Counted from the first letter of the stretch, positions 1 to 6,327 are shown. The stretch is DNA of 7,110 nt from Desulfobacteraceae bacterium UBA2230 (GCA_002348005.1 DDYQ01000140.1:1-7110), one strand, 5' to 3'. Numbers and translations: made by a program. The notes: generated by a model from the letters alone, not told the origin.

Positions 1-173
1 TGCTGCGCTTCGAAGTCGACCCTGAACTGTGTTCCAAATGCGGCCTGTGCTTCAAGGCCTGCCCGGCCGAGGCCATCCAGTGGCAGAAGAAAGAAGTCGC
101 CCGCATCGACACGGCCAAATGCATCAAATGTTTGACCTGCTTCGACAAATGCCGTTTCGGAGCGATCAGTTAA
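1..173 (+). CDS. 3' end of an iron-sulfur protein with a double [4Fe-4S] ferredoxin tail, probably NuoF/HydB-like
   Basis: Only the last 56 residues are inside the window; the first full codon is at position 3 and the stop is TAA at 171-173. The tail carries two textbook ferredoxin motifs: CSKCGLCFKACP, then CIKCLTCFDKC, giving eight cysteines spaced CxxCxxCxxxC for two [4Fe-4S] clusters. The protein ends six residues after the last cysteine. An abrupt end at a CxxCxxCxxxC-RFGAI-type sequence is typical of the C-terminal ferredoxin domain of NuoF/HydB-type NADH-oxidising subunits of bacterial hydrogenases and related flavoprotein complexes. A stand-alone ferredoxin or another ferredoxin-tailed oxidoreductase remains possible, because the FMN and NADH domains would lie outside the window. 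It sits 63 nt upstream of the RnfB fusion on the same strand, so the two probably share a transcript and pass electrons to one another (inference). Confidence 0.7.
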   Translation, partial: LRFEVDPELCSKCGLCFKACPAEAIQWQKKEVARIDTAKCIKCLTCFDKCRFGAIS

Positions 174-236
174 GCAAACGTTCCACCGCCGGATGCCATC
201 GGGTAGAACACCGCGGTCGGAGAGGAGAATCACATA

Positions 237-2258
237 ATGGATATTGCGATCATCTTGATGGGCGGCCTGGGACTGCTGGTCGGCGTCGGTCTGGCCATCG
301 CCTCGAAGGTCTTCTACGTCTACGTGGATCCGAAAATCCTGGCTATCGAAGGCGCGCTGCCGGGGGCCAATTGCGGCGGCTGCGGCTATCCGGGCTGCGG
401 GTCCAATGCCGAAGCGATCGCCAGCGGCAAGTCGGGTCCCAACTCCTGCGTGGCGGCGGGCCCTGAAGTGGGCCAGGCCATCGCCGCCATTCTGGGGGTC
501 AGCGTCGAAGCCCGGGAACCCGACATCGCCCTGCCCGGCTGCACTTACGGCGTGGCCGAGGCCGACACCAAATTCAGGTACGACGGCCTGCAGGACTGCC
601 GCGCCGCGGCCCTGCTCAGCGGCGGCATGAAGGTCTGCACGATCGGCTGCGTCGGCCTGGGCACCTGCGCCGCGGCCTGCCCGTTCAATGCCATCTCCAT
701 GGGCCCCCAGGGGCTGCCCGTGGTGAATGAAAACCGCTGCACGGGCTGCGGCACCTGCGAACGCGTCTGCCCCAAGCACATCATCACGCTGTCGTCGGTC
801 ACCCGGCGCATCCTGAAAGAGTACACCACCGAGGATTGTACGACGCCCTGCCAGCGCGCCTGCCCCGCCGGCATCAATATCAGCGCCTACATCGGCGCCG
901 TGGCGCAGGGCGATGATCAGCGCGCCGTTCAGATCATCAAGGAGCGCAATCCCTTCCCGACGGTGATCGGCCGCATCTGCCCGCGGCCCTGTGAAAACGA
1001 ATGCCGGCGTCAACTGGTGGACGAGCCGGTGGCCATCAATTACCTCAAGCGCTTCGCCGCCGATTTCGAGCGCTCGCAGAAAGCGCGCATCCTGCCCTAC
1101 AAGGCACCCGATACCGGTCGTAAAATCGCCGTGGTCGGCGGCGGGGTGGAAGGGCTTTCGGCGGCCTTTTTCAGCGCCCGTTTGGGACACGCCGCCACCG
1201 TCTACGAGGCCGGACAGCGCATGGGCGGCCTGCTGCGCACGGCCATCGCCCGCTATCGACTGCCGGACGACGTACTGGACTGGGACATCGAGGGTATTCT
1301 GGCCATGGGCGTCACGGCCCAAACCGGCAAGCCCGTCGAATCGGCGCCCGAACTGCTGCAGCAGGGCCACGCAGCGGTATTTCTGGCGCTGGGCGGCTGG
1401 GACAGCCGTCTGGCCCGCACGAACGGACGCAACGAACCGGCACCGGCGCCGGACTGCCATCTACTGATCGACCTGGCCAAAACCGGCCGGCCGGGCGCCG
1501 ACCTGAAACTGGACGGCCACGTGGTGATCGTCGGCAGCCCCGCCCTGACGCCCGAGCTGCTGGAACGCTGCAAACAGCTGGGTGCCGAGCGGTTGACCGT
1601 TCTGGTGCGCGATCCGGCTCCCCTGCAGGCCGTGCAGAATGTGGATTTCAGCTACGCCGGCCTGAGCCGCCTTTACGGGCAGGCCAACCGCTTGACGGCC
1701 GTCGAGCTCACGGACTTGCACACGGGCGAGCGCAGCAGGATCGATGCCCGGCATGTCATTTTCGCCGCCGGCCGCATACCGGAGCTGATCTATATCCCTG
1801 CCCCGGCGACCGAAGAGGCACCGGCCGCTCCTGAAGCCTGGGAGGCCTTCCCGCCCTACAAGCAGCCCGGCTGGCATCAGGAAACCGGTCTGCTGTCCGA
1901 AGGCGACCCCCGAACCGATTTCAGTGCGGCCATCAAAGCCATCGCGGCCGGCCGCCGGGCCGCGGCCTCCATTCACAAGGCCATGTATGGATTGACGCTG
2001 GATCTGCCCGCCCAGGTCGTGACGCCCGAGACCCCCGTGCAAAATGTTTTCGAAGTCCGGGGCGTGGATATGCAGCCGCGGCAGGTGATGCCCCTCTCCG
2101 AGGAAGAGGCCCTCGCCAGGGGGGCGGAGCTGGAGCGCGGATTCAGCATGGCCGAGGCCCGCACCGAGGCCGGACGCTGCCTGCGGTGCGGATTGATCTG
2201 CTACAAGCGCCAGGTTGCGCAACTGGCCGAATCGGTCCAGGCCGCGGCCGCAAATTGA
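237..2258 (+). CDS. RnfB-type iron-sulfur protein fused to a GltD-like FAD/NAD(P) oxidoreductase
   Basis: The 673-residue product joins two families. Residues 3-22 form a membrane anchor. Residues 40-71 carry the RnfB cluster motif (C46, C49, C54, C71). Residues 102-180 are RnfB-like ferredoxin sequence with C134, C138, C144, C148, C168, C171, C174 and C178. From about 195 it becomes a glutamate-synthase-small-subunit/dihydropyrimidine-dehydrogenase-type module: C201, C205, C209, C248, C252 and C256 for further clusters, then a Rossmann FAD motif GGGVEG (301-306) with acidic E324, a second Rossmann-like stretch around 428-458, and a GD motif at 556-557. The C-terminus has C648, C651 and C655. 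An AGGAG sequence lies 9 nt before the ATG. The likely role is membrane-attached electron transfer between a flavin/pyridine-nucleotide site and ferredoxin or the Rnf complex. The direction and partners are inferred. The second Rossmann motif looks degenerate. Confidence 0.85.
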   Translation: MDIAIILMGGLGLLVGVGLAIASKVFYVYVDPKILAIEGALPGANCGGCGYPGCGSNAEAIASGKSGPNSCVAAGPEVGQAIAAILGVSVEAREPDIALPGCTYGVAEADTKFRYDGLQDCRAAALLSGGMKVCTIGCVGLGTCAAACPFNAISMGPQGLPVVNENRCTGCGTCERVCPKHIITLSSVTRRILKEYTTEDCTTPCQRACPAGINISAYIGAVAQGDDQRAVQIIKERNPFPTVIGRICPRPCENECRRQLVDEPVAINYLKRFAADFERSQKARILPYKAPDTGRKIAVVGGGVEGLSAAFFSARLGHAATVYEAGQRMGGLLRTAIARYRLPDDVLDWDIEGILAMGVTAQTGKPVESAPELLQQGHAAVFLALGGWDSRLARTNGRNEPAPAPDCHLLIDLAKTGRPGADLKLDGHVVIVGSPALTPELLERCKQLGAERLTVLVRDPAPLQAVQNVDFSYAGLSRLYGQANRLTAVELTDLHTGERSRIDARHVIFAAGRIPELIYIPAPATEEAPAAPEAWEAFPPYKQPGWHQETGLLSEGDPRTDFSAAIKAIAAGRRAAASIHKAMYGLTLDLPAQVVTPETPVQNVFEVRGVDMQPRQVMPLSEEEALARGAELERGFSMAEARTEAGRCLRCGLICYKRQVAQLAESVQAAAAN

Positions 2259-2287
2259 TTTCAGGCTGAAAGGCAGTGTGATAGCGC

Positions 2288-2782
2288 ATGGTCACTGAAA
2301 AAGGGATTGTAACGCGCCTGGGCAAAGAGGCTTCCACCGCCTGGGTCAAAATGGTGCCGGCCGGCGCCTGCGCCTCCTGTTCGGAGCGCCACAGCTGCAA
2401 TCCCATGGGCGGTGGCGATGAGCGCGAAGTGGAGATTCTCAACCCGGTGCGTGCCGCGGTCGGCGATCGGGTGGAGGTCGCCGTCGACAGTTCGGCATTG
2501 CTGAAAGCCACCTTCCTGTTGTATGTCTTTCCCATCATCTGCATGCTCATCGGGGCGGCGGTCGGCGAATTGGCGGCCGGGCGTTTTCAGCACGAGGGTT
2601 CGGTTCCGGCGGTCGTCGCCGCCGTAATCGCCCTGACCGCCGCACTGCTGATTGTCAAGGTTCGCGGAAACCGCCTGGCCCGCCGCGCCGCCTATCGTCC
2701 ACAGGCGATCCGGGTGATCGAAAGGGCGGCCGGGCGTCCCGCACACGGTCATCACTGCACGATGGTAACGCCTCAGGAATGA
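2288..2782 (+). CDS. rseC: RseC/MucC-family SoxR-reducing-system membrane protein
   Basis: 164 residues, close to the usual RseC length of about 150-160. The N-terminal half has the family layout: a beta-rich start, then C28, C31 and C37 (CxxCx5C), then a short domain with the GDRVEV segment near 59-64. Two membrane helices follow at about 70-95 and 105-125, with a basic tail. In Escherichia coli RseC works with the Rsx (Rnf-like) complex in reducing SoxR and modulates the sigma-E response; in other bacteria it is often encoded beside rnf genes. Here it follows the RnfB fusion by 29 nt, which supports a link to that protein. An in-frame stop at 2282-2284 makes ATG 2288 the first possible start. 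The ribosome site is weak (AAAGG about 14 nt upstream), so translation may be coupled to the gene before it. Confidence 0.85.
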   Translation: MVTEKGIVTRLGKEASTAWVKMVPAGACASCSERHSCNPMGGGDEREVEILNPVRAAVGDRVEVAVDSSALLKATFLLYVFPIICMLIGAAVGELAAGRFQHEGSVPAVVAAVIALTAALLIVKVRGNRLARRAAYRPQAIRVIERAAGRPAHGHHCTMVTPQE

Positions 2783-2787
2783 ATGCA

Positions 2788-3264
2788 ATGTCGCAAAAAG
2801 TCTTTATCAGCGCGAACGACACCGCCACTTTCGTATGCCCGCAATGCGGCAATGCCGGTACCACGGATGTCTCCAAATATGCGTCGATCGACAGGAAGGT
2901 GACCGTCAACTGCAGGTGCAATTGCGGAAACCACTTCAAGGTCATCCTGGAGAAACGCCGCCAGTACCGCAAGCAAACCGATCTGCCGGGAATGTATTTC
3001 CATCGTCTGAGCAACGGCAGCGTGTTAAAAGGCACCATGCGGGTGCTGGATATTTCCATCAAGGGACTCAAACTCAAACTCACCGCCGCGCCCGATTTTA
3101 AAGTCGGCACAGCGCTGCGGGTGGAGTTTCATCTGGACGACAAGCGCCGCACCTTCATCGACAAGGAGGTCATCGTTCGGAACGTGAATAAAAACCTGGT
3201 CGGCACTTCGTTTGCCCCCACCGAGGGCGACGATGCCAGTTTAGGGTTTTACCTGATGTCCTGA
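2788..3264 (+). CDS. PilZ-domain protein with an N-terminal zinc-ribbon-like segment
   Basis: 158 residues from ATG 2788. Residues 17-46 contain CPQC and a CRCNC cluster (C17, C20, C42, C44, C46), which looks like a small zinc ribbon. The rest is a PilZ domain with the cyclic-di-GMP-binding signature: RRQYR (RxxxR) at 57-61 and DISIKG (DxSxxG) at 88-93. It is therefore probably a cytoplasmic c-di-GMP receptor; its output is unknown. An alternative ATG at 2779 overlaps the rseC stop, but the AGGA at 2775-2778 would then touch the start codon. From 2788 the spacing is 9 nt, so I prefer 2788. The tight junction (5 nt) with rseC places it last in the redox operon, although nothing shows a functional link. 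Confidence 0.85.
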   Translation: MSQKVFISANDTATFVCPQCGNAGTTDVSKYASIDRKVTVNCRCNCGNHFKVILEKRRQYRKQTDLPGMYFHRLSNGSVLKGTMRVLDISIKGLKLKLTAAPDFKVGTALRVEFHLDDKRRTFIDKEVIVRNVNKNLVGTSFAPTEGDDASLGFYLMS

Positions 3265-3267
3265 GCG

Positions 3268-3308
3268 GGGCGAATACTCCGTGATCATTGGATTGCAATG
3301 ATCCGCCC
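3268..3308 (+). other. Two-tier hairpin just downstream of the PilZ gene, possible transcript end
   Basis: GATCATTG (3283-3290) and CAATGATC (3296-3303) form a perfect 8-bp stem with a 5-nt loop. Outside it, GGGCG (3268-3272) can pair with CGCCC (3304-3308), leaving a 10-nt bulge on the left. It begins four bases after the PilZ stop codon. No T run follows, so it is not a classical intrinsic terminator. It may be a 3'-end stabiliser or a Rho-dependent end. Confidence 0.35.
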
Positions 3309-3341
3309 ATGTACTGAACCTCCCTTCTAAGTCACTGCTAC

Positions 3342-3367
3342 TATTGACAAAAGCCAATCAGTCAATA
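3342..3367. promoter_or_regulatory. Inverted repeat overlapping the promoter, candidate operator
   Basis: TATTGAC (3342-3348) and GTCAATA (3361-3367) are perfect inverted 7-mers separated by 12 nt. Their centres are about 19 nt apart, roughly two helical turns. The left arm covers most of the -35 box and the right arm enters the -10 box. That geometry suits a dimeric repressor, but the regulator is unknown and a chance match cannot be excluded. Confidence 0.3.
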
Positions 3368-3371
3368 TTAA
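3344..3371 (+). promoter_or_regulatory. Sigma70-like promoter for the DUF3108-parvulin operon
   Basis: A perfect -35 box TTGACA (3344-3349) is followed after 16 nt by TATTAA (3366-3371, four of six matches to TATAAT). It lies in a locally AT-rich stretch between two + strand operons, about 70-80 nt before the DUF3108 gene start. The next transcript would start near 3379. The boxes are partly covered by a dyad (3342-3367), so a regulator may act here. Confidence 0.55.
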
Positions 3372-3451
3372 ATGCGGTTACCGTATCGATGTCAGGTCGA
3401 TCCCCGGTTGCCGACTAAGCGCATACTCCAATACGCGAAGGAATGACGTTG

Positions 3452-4264
3452 ATGATACCCATCCATTTTGTTAACCGATCCCCCAAACCCATTGTACGGC
3501 TGGTCGCGATCGCCGTATTGCTCCTTGTATCCGTCTCCATCCAGCCCCTGCAGGCCGAGAAGACGGAAAGCGCCCGGATGCCCTTCGCACCGGGCGAACG
3601 GCTGACGTTTGCCCTCAGTTGGTCGTCCATACCGGCAGGTGAGGCGGTAATGGAAGTACTGTCCATGAAAACGATCAACGGCGAACCGGCCTATCACTTC
3701 CGCCTGACCGCCGAATCGAACGCCTTCGTGGACACGTTCTACAAAGTTCGCGACCGCATCGACGCCTTCGTGGCCGCGGATATGAGCCGCACGGTTCACT
3801 TTGCGCAGAAAAAACACGAGGGCAGCACCCGCAAGAACGTGAGTGTCGAATTCGACTGGGACAACACGACGGCCCAGTACACCGACGACAAGCGAACCAA
3901 GAAGCCGATCGAGATCAAACCCGGCACCTTCGATCCGCTCTCGGTTTTCTACTATTCACGCACCGTGGATCTGCGGGAAAACCGCATCATGATGACCCCG
4001 GTGACCGACGGCGTCAAATGCGTCCAGGGAATGGCGCGGGTTGTCGGCCGCCAAACCATCTCGGTTCCCGGCGGAACGTACGATACCCTGGTGATCGAAC
4101 CCGATCTGCGGCAGGTGGGCGGCGTGTTCGAAAAAAAGAAGAATGCCAAAATCACGCTGTGGGTTACGGCGGACGAACGGCGCCTGCCGGTCAAAATCGC
4201 CAGCCAGGTTGCCATCGGCAGCTTCACCGGCGAACTGGTTTCCGTTAAAAACGGTACGCTTTGA
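3452..4264 (+). CDS. Exported DUF3108-family protein
   Basis: 270 residues from ATG 3452. It starts with a signal peptide: basic residues K12 and R16, a hydrophobic core at about 17-30, and a likely cleavage after LQA at 33-35. The mature part has DUF3108 features: a PGERLTFALSW start (47-57) followed by IPAGEA (60-65), a DPLSVFYYSR segment (161-170), a VPGGTYDTLVIEP segment (205-217) and a WVTADERRLPV segment (237-247). The protein is probably periplasmic. The biochemical function of DUF3108 is not established. An in-frame ATG at 3443 exists, but it directly abuts the AAGGA at 3438-3442; ATG 3452 has 9-nt spacing and a normal signal-peptide length, so I chose it. It probably forms an operon with the parvulin gene 50 nt downstream. 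Confidence 0.8.
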   Translation: MIPIHFVNRSPKPIVRLVAIAVLLLVSVSIQPLQAEKTESARMPFAPGERLTFALSWSSIPAGEAVMEVLSMKTINGEPAYHFRLTAESNAFVDTFYKVRDRIDAFVAADMSRTVHFAQKKHEGSTRKNVSVEFDWDNTTAQYTDDKRTKKPIEIKPGTFDPLSVFYYSRTVDLRENRIMMTPVTDGVKCVQGMARVVGRQTISVPGGTYDTLVIEPDLRQVGGVFEKKKNAKITLWVTADERRLPVKIASQVAIGSFTGELVSVKNGTL

Positions 4265-4314
4265 TCCACCCGAATCATGGACAAGGCGCGCCCGCAACGC
4301 TTGAAAGGATGACC

Positions 4315-5223
4315 ATGCACAGAATGGCGGCCATTTGCATGGCGCTGGCGGCGGTGTGGTTTATCGGCGGCGCGGCAATCGCACCGGCGGCTCAGGCGGA
4401 GCAGCCGGTGGCCCAGGTCAATGGGGCGGCGGTCCGGGAACAGGACGTCGATCTGGAAACCTATCTGGTCAGGGGCGAGGCGAGACGGGTGAACCGGCCG
4501 CTTTCCGAAGCCCGGTTGTCCGAACTGCGCCCGGCCATCGTCGAGACCCTGATCGAACGGGAGCTGCTTTATCAGACGGCCCGCCGGAAGAGAATCGACG
4601 TCGCCGCACGCGCAGTGGACGTTGCCTTCAAAGAGTTGAAGCGCATGCGGGGTCCGCTTCCCCAGACGTTCAACCTGACCGACGCCGACCTGAAAGCACG
4701 CGTTCGCAAGGGGCTTATAGTGCAGCGGCTGCTGTACCTGGATGTGCTGCGCCATATCAGCCTCTCCGAGTCGGAGATCGAAGCCTTCCTGGCGCAGCCG
4801 CCGGAATCCGATGCAGCCCCCCAGGTCCGCGTGCGGCACATTCTGATTGCCGGCAAGGATGCCGCTGCGCGCATCCGGGCGGTCCAGGCGAAAATAGAGA
4901 CCGGCACGCCTTTCGCGCTCGCCGCCTTTGACTATTCGGACTGCCCCAGCAAGCACCGCGGCGGCGATCTGGGTTATCTCACCCGCGACCAGATGATCCC
5001 GGCTTTCGCCGCGGCGGTTTTTGCGATGCAGCCCGGTACGATCAGCGATATCGTCGAGACCCGCCAGGGGTATCATCTGATCGAACTGATCGATCTGCGC
5101 CCGGCGGCCGGACCGGTCCCTGCCCGCCCGCAAGCCGAACGCGACCTGCTCTTCAAAAGGGAATCGGCGGCAATCGAGGCCTATCTCCTCCGACTCAAGG
5201 CGCAGGCCGACATCCGCCGCTGA
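4315..5223 (+). CDS. Exported SurA/PrsA-type peptidyl-prolyl isomerase (parvulin)
   Basis: 302 residues from ATG 4315. A signal peptide occupies about 1-28, with likely cleavage after AQA. Residues 32-165 resemble the helical chaperone part of SurA/PrsA proteins (VNGAAV at 35-40, then helices and an LSESEIEAF segment at 150-158). Residues 170-262 are a parvulin rotamase domain: VRHILI at 173-178 including H175, GGDLGYL at 216-222, MIPAFAAAVF at 227-236, GTISDIVET at 241-249 and GYHLIEL at 252-258. It should act in the periplasm as a folding catalyst or chaperone for exported proteins. AAAGGA at 4304-4309 sits 5 nt before ATG 4315. ATG 4309 is overlapped by that site, and the in-frame TTG at 4261 would add residues in front of the signal peptide; both are less likely. 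The exact substrate class is unknown. Confidence 0.88.
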   Translation: MHRMAAICMALAAVWFIGGAAIAPAAQAEQPVAQVNGAAVREQDVDLETYLVRGEARRVNRPLSEARLSELRPAIVETLIERELLYQTARRKRIDVAARAVDVAFKELKRMRGPLPQTFNLTDADLKARVRKGLIVQRLLYLDVLRHISLSESEIEAFLAQPPESDAAPQVRVRHILIAGKDAAARIRAVQAKIETGTPFALAAFDYSDCPSKHRGGDLGYLTRDQMIPAFAAAVFAMQPGTISDIVETRQGYHLIELIDLRPAAGPVPARPQAERDLLFKRESAAIEAYLLRLKAQADIRR

Positions 5224-5480
5224 AGTCTTTATTCCGACAGCCGGCAGTCGAGGACAGGTCAACGTCTCCACTTCCGGCAGGGCGCTGAAGATGAGGCGCT
5301 GCAAAACGTTCGGCCGCAAATTCTCTTTCAACTTTCAGCCGGCCGATCGACGCCGGTCAACCGTTCACCATCGCCATTCCTCTAGCGGAATTCGCCGCTT
5401 CCCGAGGAGATTCTCCACGGCCGATAGCAGGGCGCGATGCATGCCCCATATTCCCCCATACCCCAAAACTGCTTTTTTTC
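5224..5480. other. Gene-free stretch after the parvulin gene
   Basis: I see no convincing gene, RNA gene or intrinsic terminator here. It holds short repeats only: CCGGCAG at 5241-5247 and 5274-5280; GGCGCTG at 5281-5287 and 5295-5301; a CCGGC/GCCGG hairpin at 5339-5356 without a T run; and GGAGA-T-TCTCC at 5406-5416. CCCCATA occurs at 5444-5450 and 5454-5460, just before the cold-shock promoter. Short open frames on both strands here have no family features. Confidence 0.5.
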
Positions 5481-5508
5481 TTGACCCCTTATAATTCATG
5501 GGATTAAT
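5481..5508 (+). promoter_or_regulatory. Candidate promoter of the cold-shock gene
   Basis: TTGACC (5481-5486) is followed after 16 nt by ATTAAT (5503-5508). A perfect TATAAT also lies at 5490-5495, but it lacks a good -35 box at normal distance (5467-5472 reads AACTGC). A run of seven T residues (5473-5479) precedes the -35 box and could act like an upstream element. The leader would be about 100 nt long, typical for cold-shock genes. Which -10 box is used cannot be decided from sequence. Confidence 0.45.
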
Positions 5509-5527
5509 GTGACATTCGGATGAATTG

Positions 5528-5581
5528 TGAAATCGATCCATTTCAAGGTGATGGACCGAACAGCATCCGGCGGTTGGCGCC
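5528..5581 (+). promoter_or_regulatory. Structured 5' leader of the cold-shock mRNA
   Basis: Two small hairpins lie between the promoter and the ribosome site: TGAAAT/ATTTCA (5528-5545, 6-nt loop) and GGCG/CGCC (5569-5581, 5-nt loop). Long structured leaders govern the temperature response of several CspA-type genes. Whether this one does so is inferred. Confidence 0.3.
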
Positions 5582-5620
5582 ATCTTTCAGTGCGAACGTA
5601 TTAAACAGGAGGGCAGAGCT

Positions 5621-5821
5621 TTGGCAATCGGTACGGTGAAGTGGTTCAACAACAAAAAGGGCTATGGGTTTATCAATGAAGAGGGCGGCCGGGACATCTT
5701 CGTACACTTCTCTTCCATCAACATGGATGGCTACAAGAGCCTCAATGAGGGCGAACAGGTCGTCTTCGATGTCGAAGAAAGCAATCGCGGCCCGGAAGCC
5801 AAAAACGTGCGCAGAGGATAA
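5621..5821 (+). CDS. CspA-family cold-shock protein, TTG start
   Basis: 66 residues forming a complete single cold-shock domain. The N-terminus [10 protein letters not shown], the RNP1-type KGYGFI (13-18) and the RNP2-type DIFVHF (25-30) are intact, and the length is normal. Such proteins bind single-stranded RNA and DNA and melt mRNA structure, in the cold or constitutively. The start codon is TTG at 5621, preceded by a strong AGGAGGG (5607-5613) with 7-nt spacing; no ATG or GTG upstream fits, and the family alignment begins exactly here. It is a single-gene unit with its own leader and a strong terminator. Whether it is cold-induced cannot be read from the protein. Confidence 0.93.
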   Translation: MAIGTVKWFNNKKGYGFINEEGGRDIFVHFSSINMDGYKSLNEGEQVVFDVEESNRGPEAKNVRRG

Positions 5822-5850
5822 CGTTCACATCTGACGCTTTCGAAAACCCC

Positions 5851-5890
5851 AAAAAGGCTTTTGCTTCGTTACGGGCAAATGCCTTTTTTT
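5851..5890. terminator. Bidirectional intrinsic terminator between the cold-shock gene and yjbQ
   Basis: A 14-bp stem with one T-T mismatch forms between 5851-5864 and 5875-5888, with a 10-nt loop. On + it ends in seven T residues (5884-5890). On - the A run at 5851-5855 supplies the T tract. It lies 29 nt after the cold-shock stop and 20 nt past the yjbQ stop, so it can end both convergent transcripts. Confidence 0.9.
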
Positions 5891-5910
5891 CGTTCCCGGA
5901 AACGGCCGGC

Positions 5911-6327
5911 TCACTCGCCGATGATCTTGACCAGCACCCTTTTCCTTCGCCGGCCGTCGAACTCGCCGTAGAAGATGCGCTCCCAGGTGCCGAAATCGAG
6001 CCGCCCCCCGGTAACCGCCGCCACCACTTCGCGCCCCATCACCTGGCGCTTCATGTGGGCATCGGCGTTGTCTTCGCCCACATTGTGCCGGTACTGCTGC
6101 ACCGGCGCGTGCGGCGCCAGCCGCTCCAGCCATTGCTCATAATCGTAGTGCAGGCCCGACTCATCGTCGTTGATGAAAACCGAGGCGGTGATATGCATCG
6201 CATTGACCAGGACGAGGCCTTCCCGGATGCCGCTCTCCTTCAGGCACGCTTCCACCTGGGAGGTGATGTTGATAAAGGCCCGCCGGGTCGGCACTTCGAA
6301 CCAGAGTTCCTTGCGGTAGCTTTTCAT
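5911..6327 (-). CDS. yjbQ: YjbQ/UPF0047-family protein
   Basis: 138 residues on the - strand, the normal size for the family. Conserved blocks are all present: [17 protein letters not shown] (42-58) with H45, [13 protein letters not shown] (81-93), a [18 protein letters not shown] segment (98-115), and an [13 protein letters not shown]-terminal block (122-133). The E. coli relative YjbQ has been reported to have weak thiamine-phosphate synthase activity, but the physiological role of the family is not settled. ATG at 6327 is chosen because AGGAGA lies 7 nt upstream (6335-6340) and the family alignment starts there; an 18-residue upstream extension has no support. It is a single-gene unit, convergent with the cold-shock gene and divergent from the riboswitch-controlled antiporter. 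I could not find a convincing promoter upstream. Confidence 0.9.
   Translation of the reverse strand: MKSYRKELWFEVPTRRAFINITSQVEACLKESGIREGLVLVNAMHITASVFINDDESGLHYDYEQWLERLAPHAPVQQYRHNVGEDNADAHMKRQVMGREVVAAVTGGRLDFGTWERIFYGEFDGRRRKRVLVKIIGE

Noticed and set aside
29..466. Open frame of 145 codons on the + strand
   Set aside because: It spans the end of the ferredoxin-tailed gene and the start of the RnfB fusion in a different frame; both real genes are supported by cysteine motifs.
1461..2222. Open frame of 253 codons on the - strand
   Set aside because: It lies wholly within the RnfB fusion gene on the other strand and shows no domain features.
3268..3308. Intrinsic terminator after the PilZ gene
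   Set aside because: The hairpin is real but no T run follows, so I list it only as a hairpin of uncertain role.
4261..4314. TTG at 4261 as start of the parvulin gene, overlapping the DUF3108 stop
   Set aside because: It would place about 18 non-conserved residues in front of a clear signal peptide, whereas ATG 4315 has a ribosome site at good spacing.
3952..5331. Long open frame of 459 codons on the - strand
   Set aside because: It is antisense to both the DUF3108 and parvulin genes, whose family motifs and signal peptides are clear. Its product is rich in arginine, glycine and aspartate with no recognisable domain, as expected for a shadow frame in GC-rich DNA.
5339..5356. CCGGC/GCCGG hairpin as terminator of the parvulin operon
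   Set aside because: It lies more than 100 nt after the stop codon and has no T run on either strand.
5291..5494. Possible 67-residue protein between the parvulin and cold-shock genes
   Set aside because: No good ribosome site, an arginine-rich composition without family features, and it runs through the cold-shock promoter.
5490..5495. Perfect TATAAT as the sole -10 box of the cold-shock gene
   Set aside because: No acceptable -35 box at 15-19 nt upstream; kept only as an alternative within the promoter entry.
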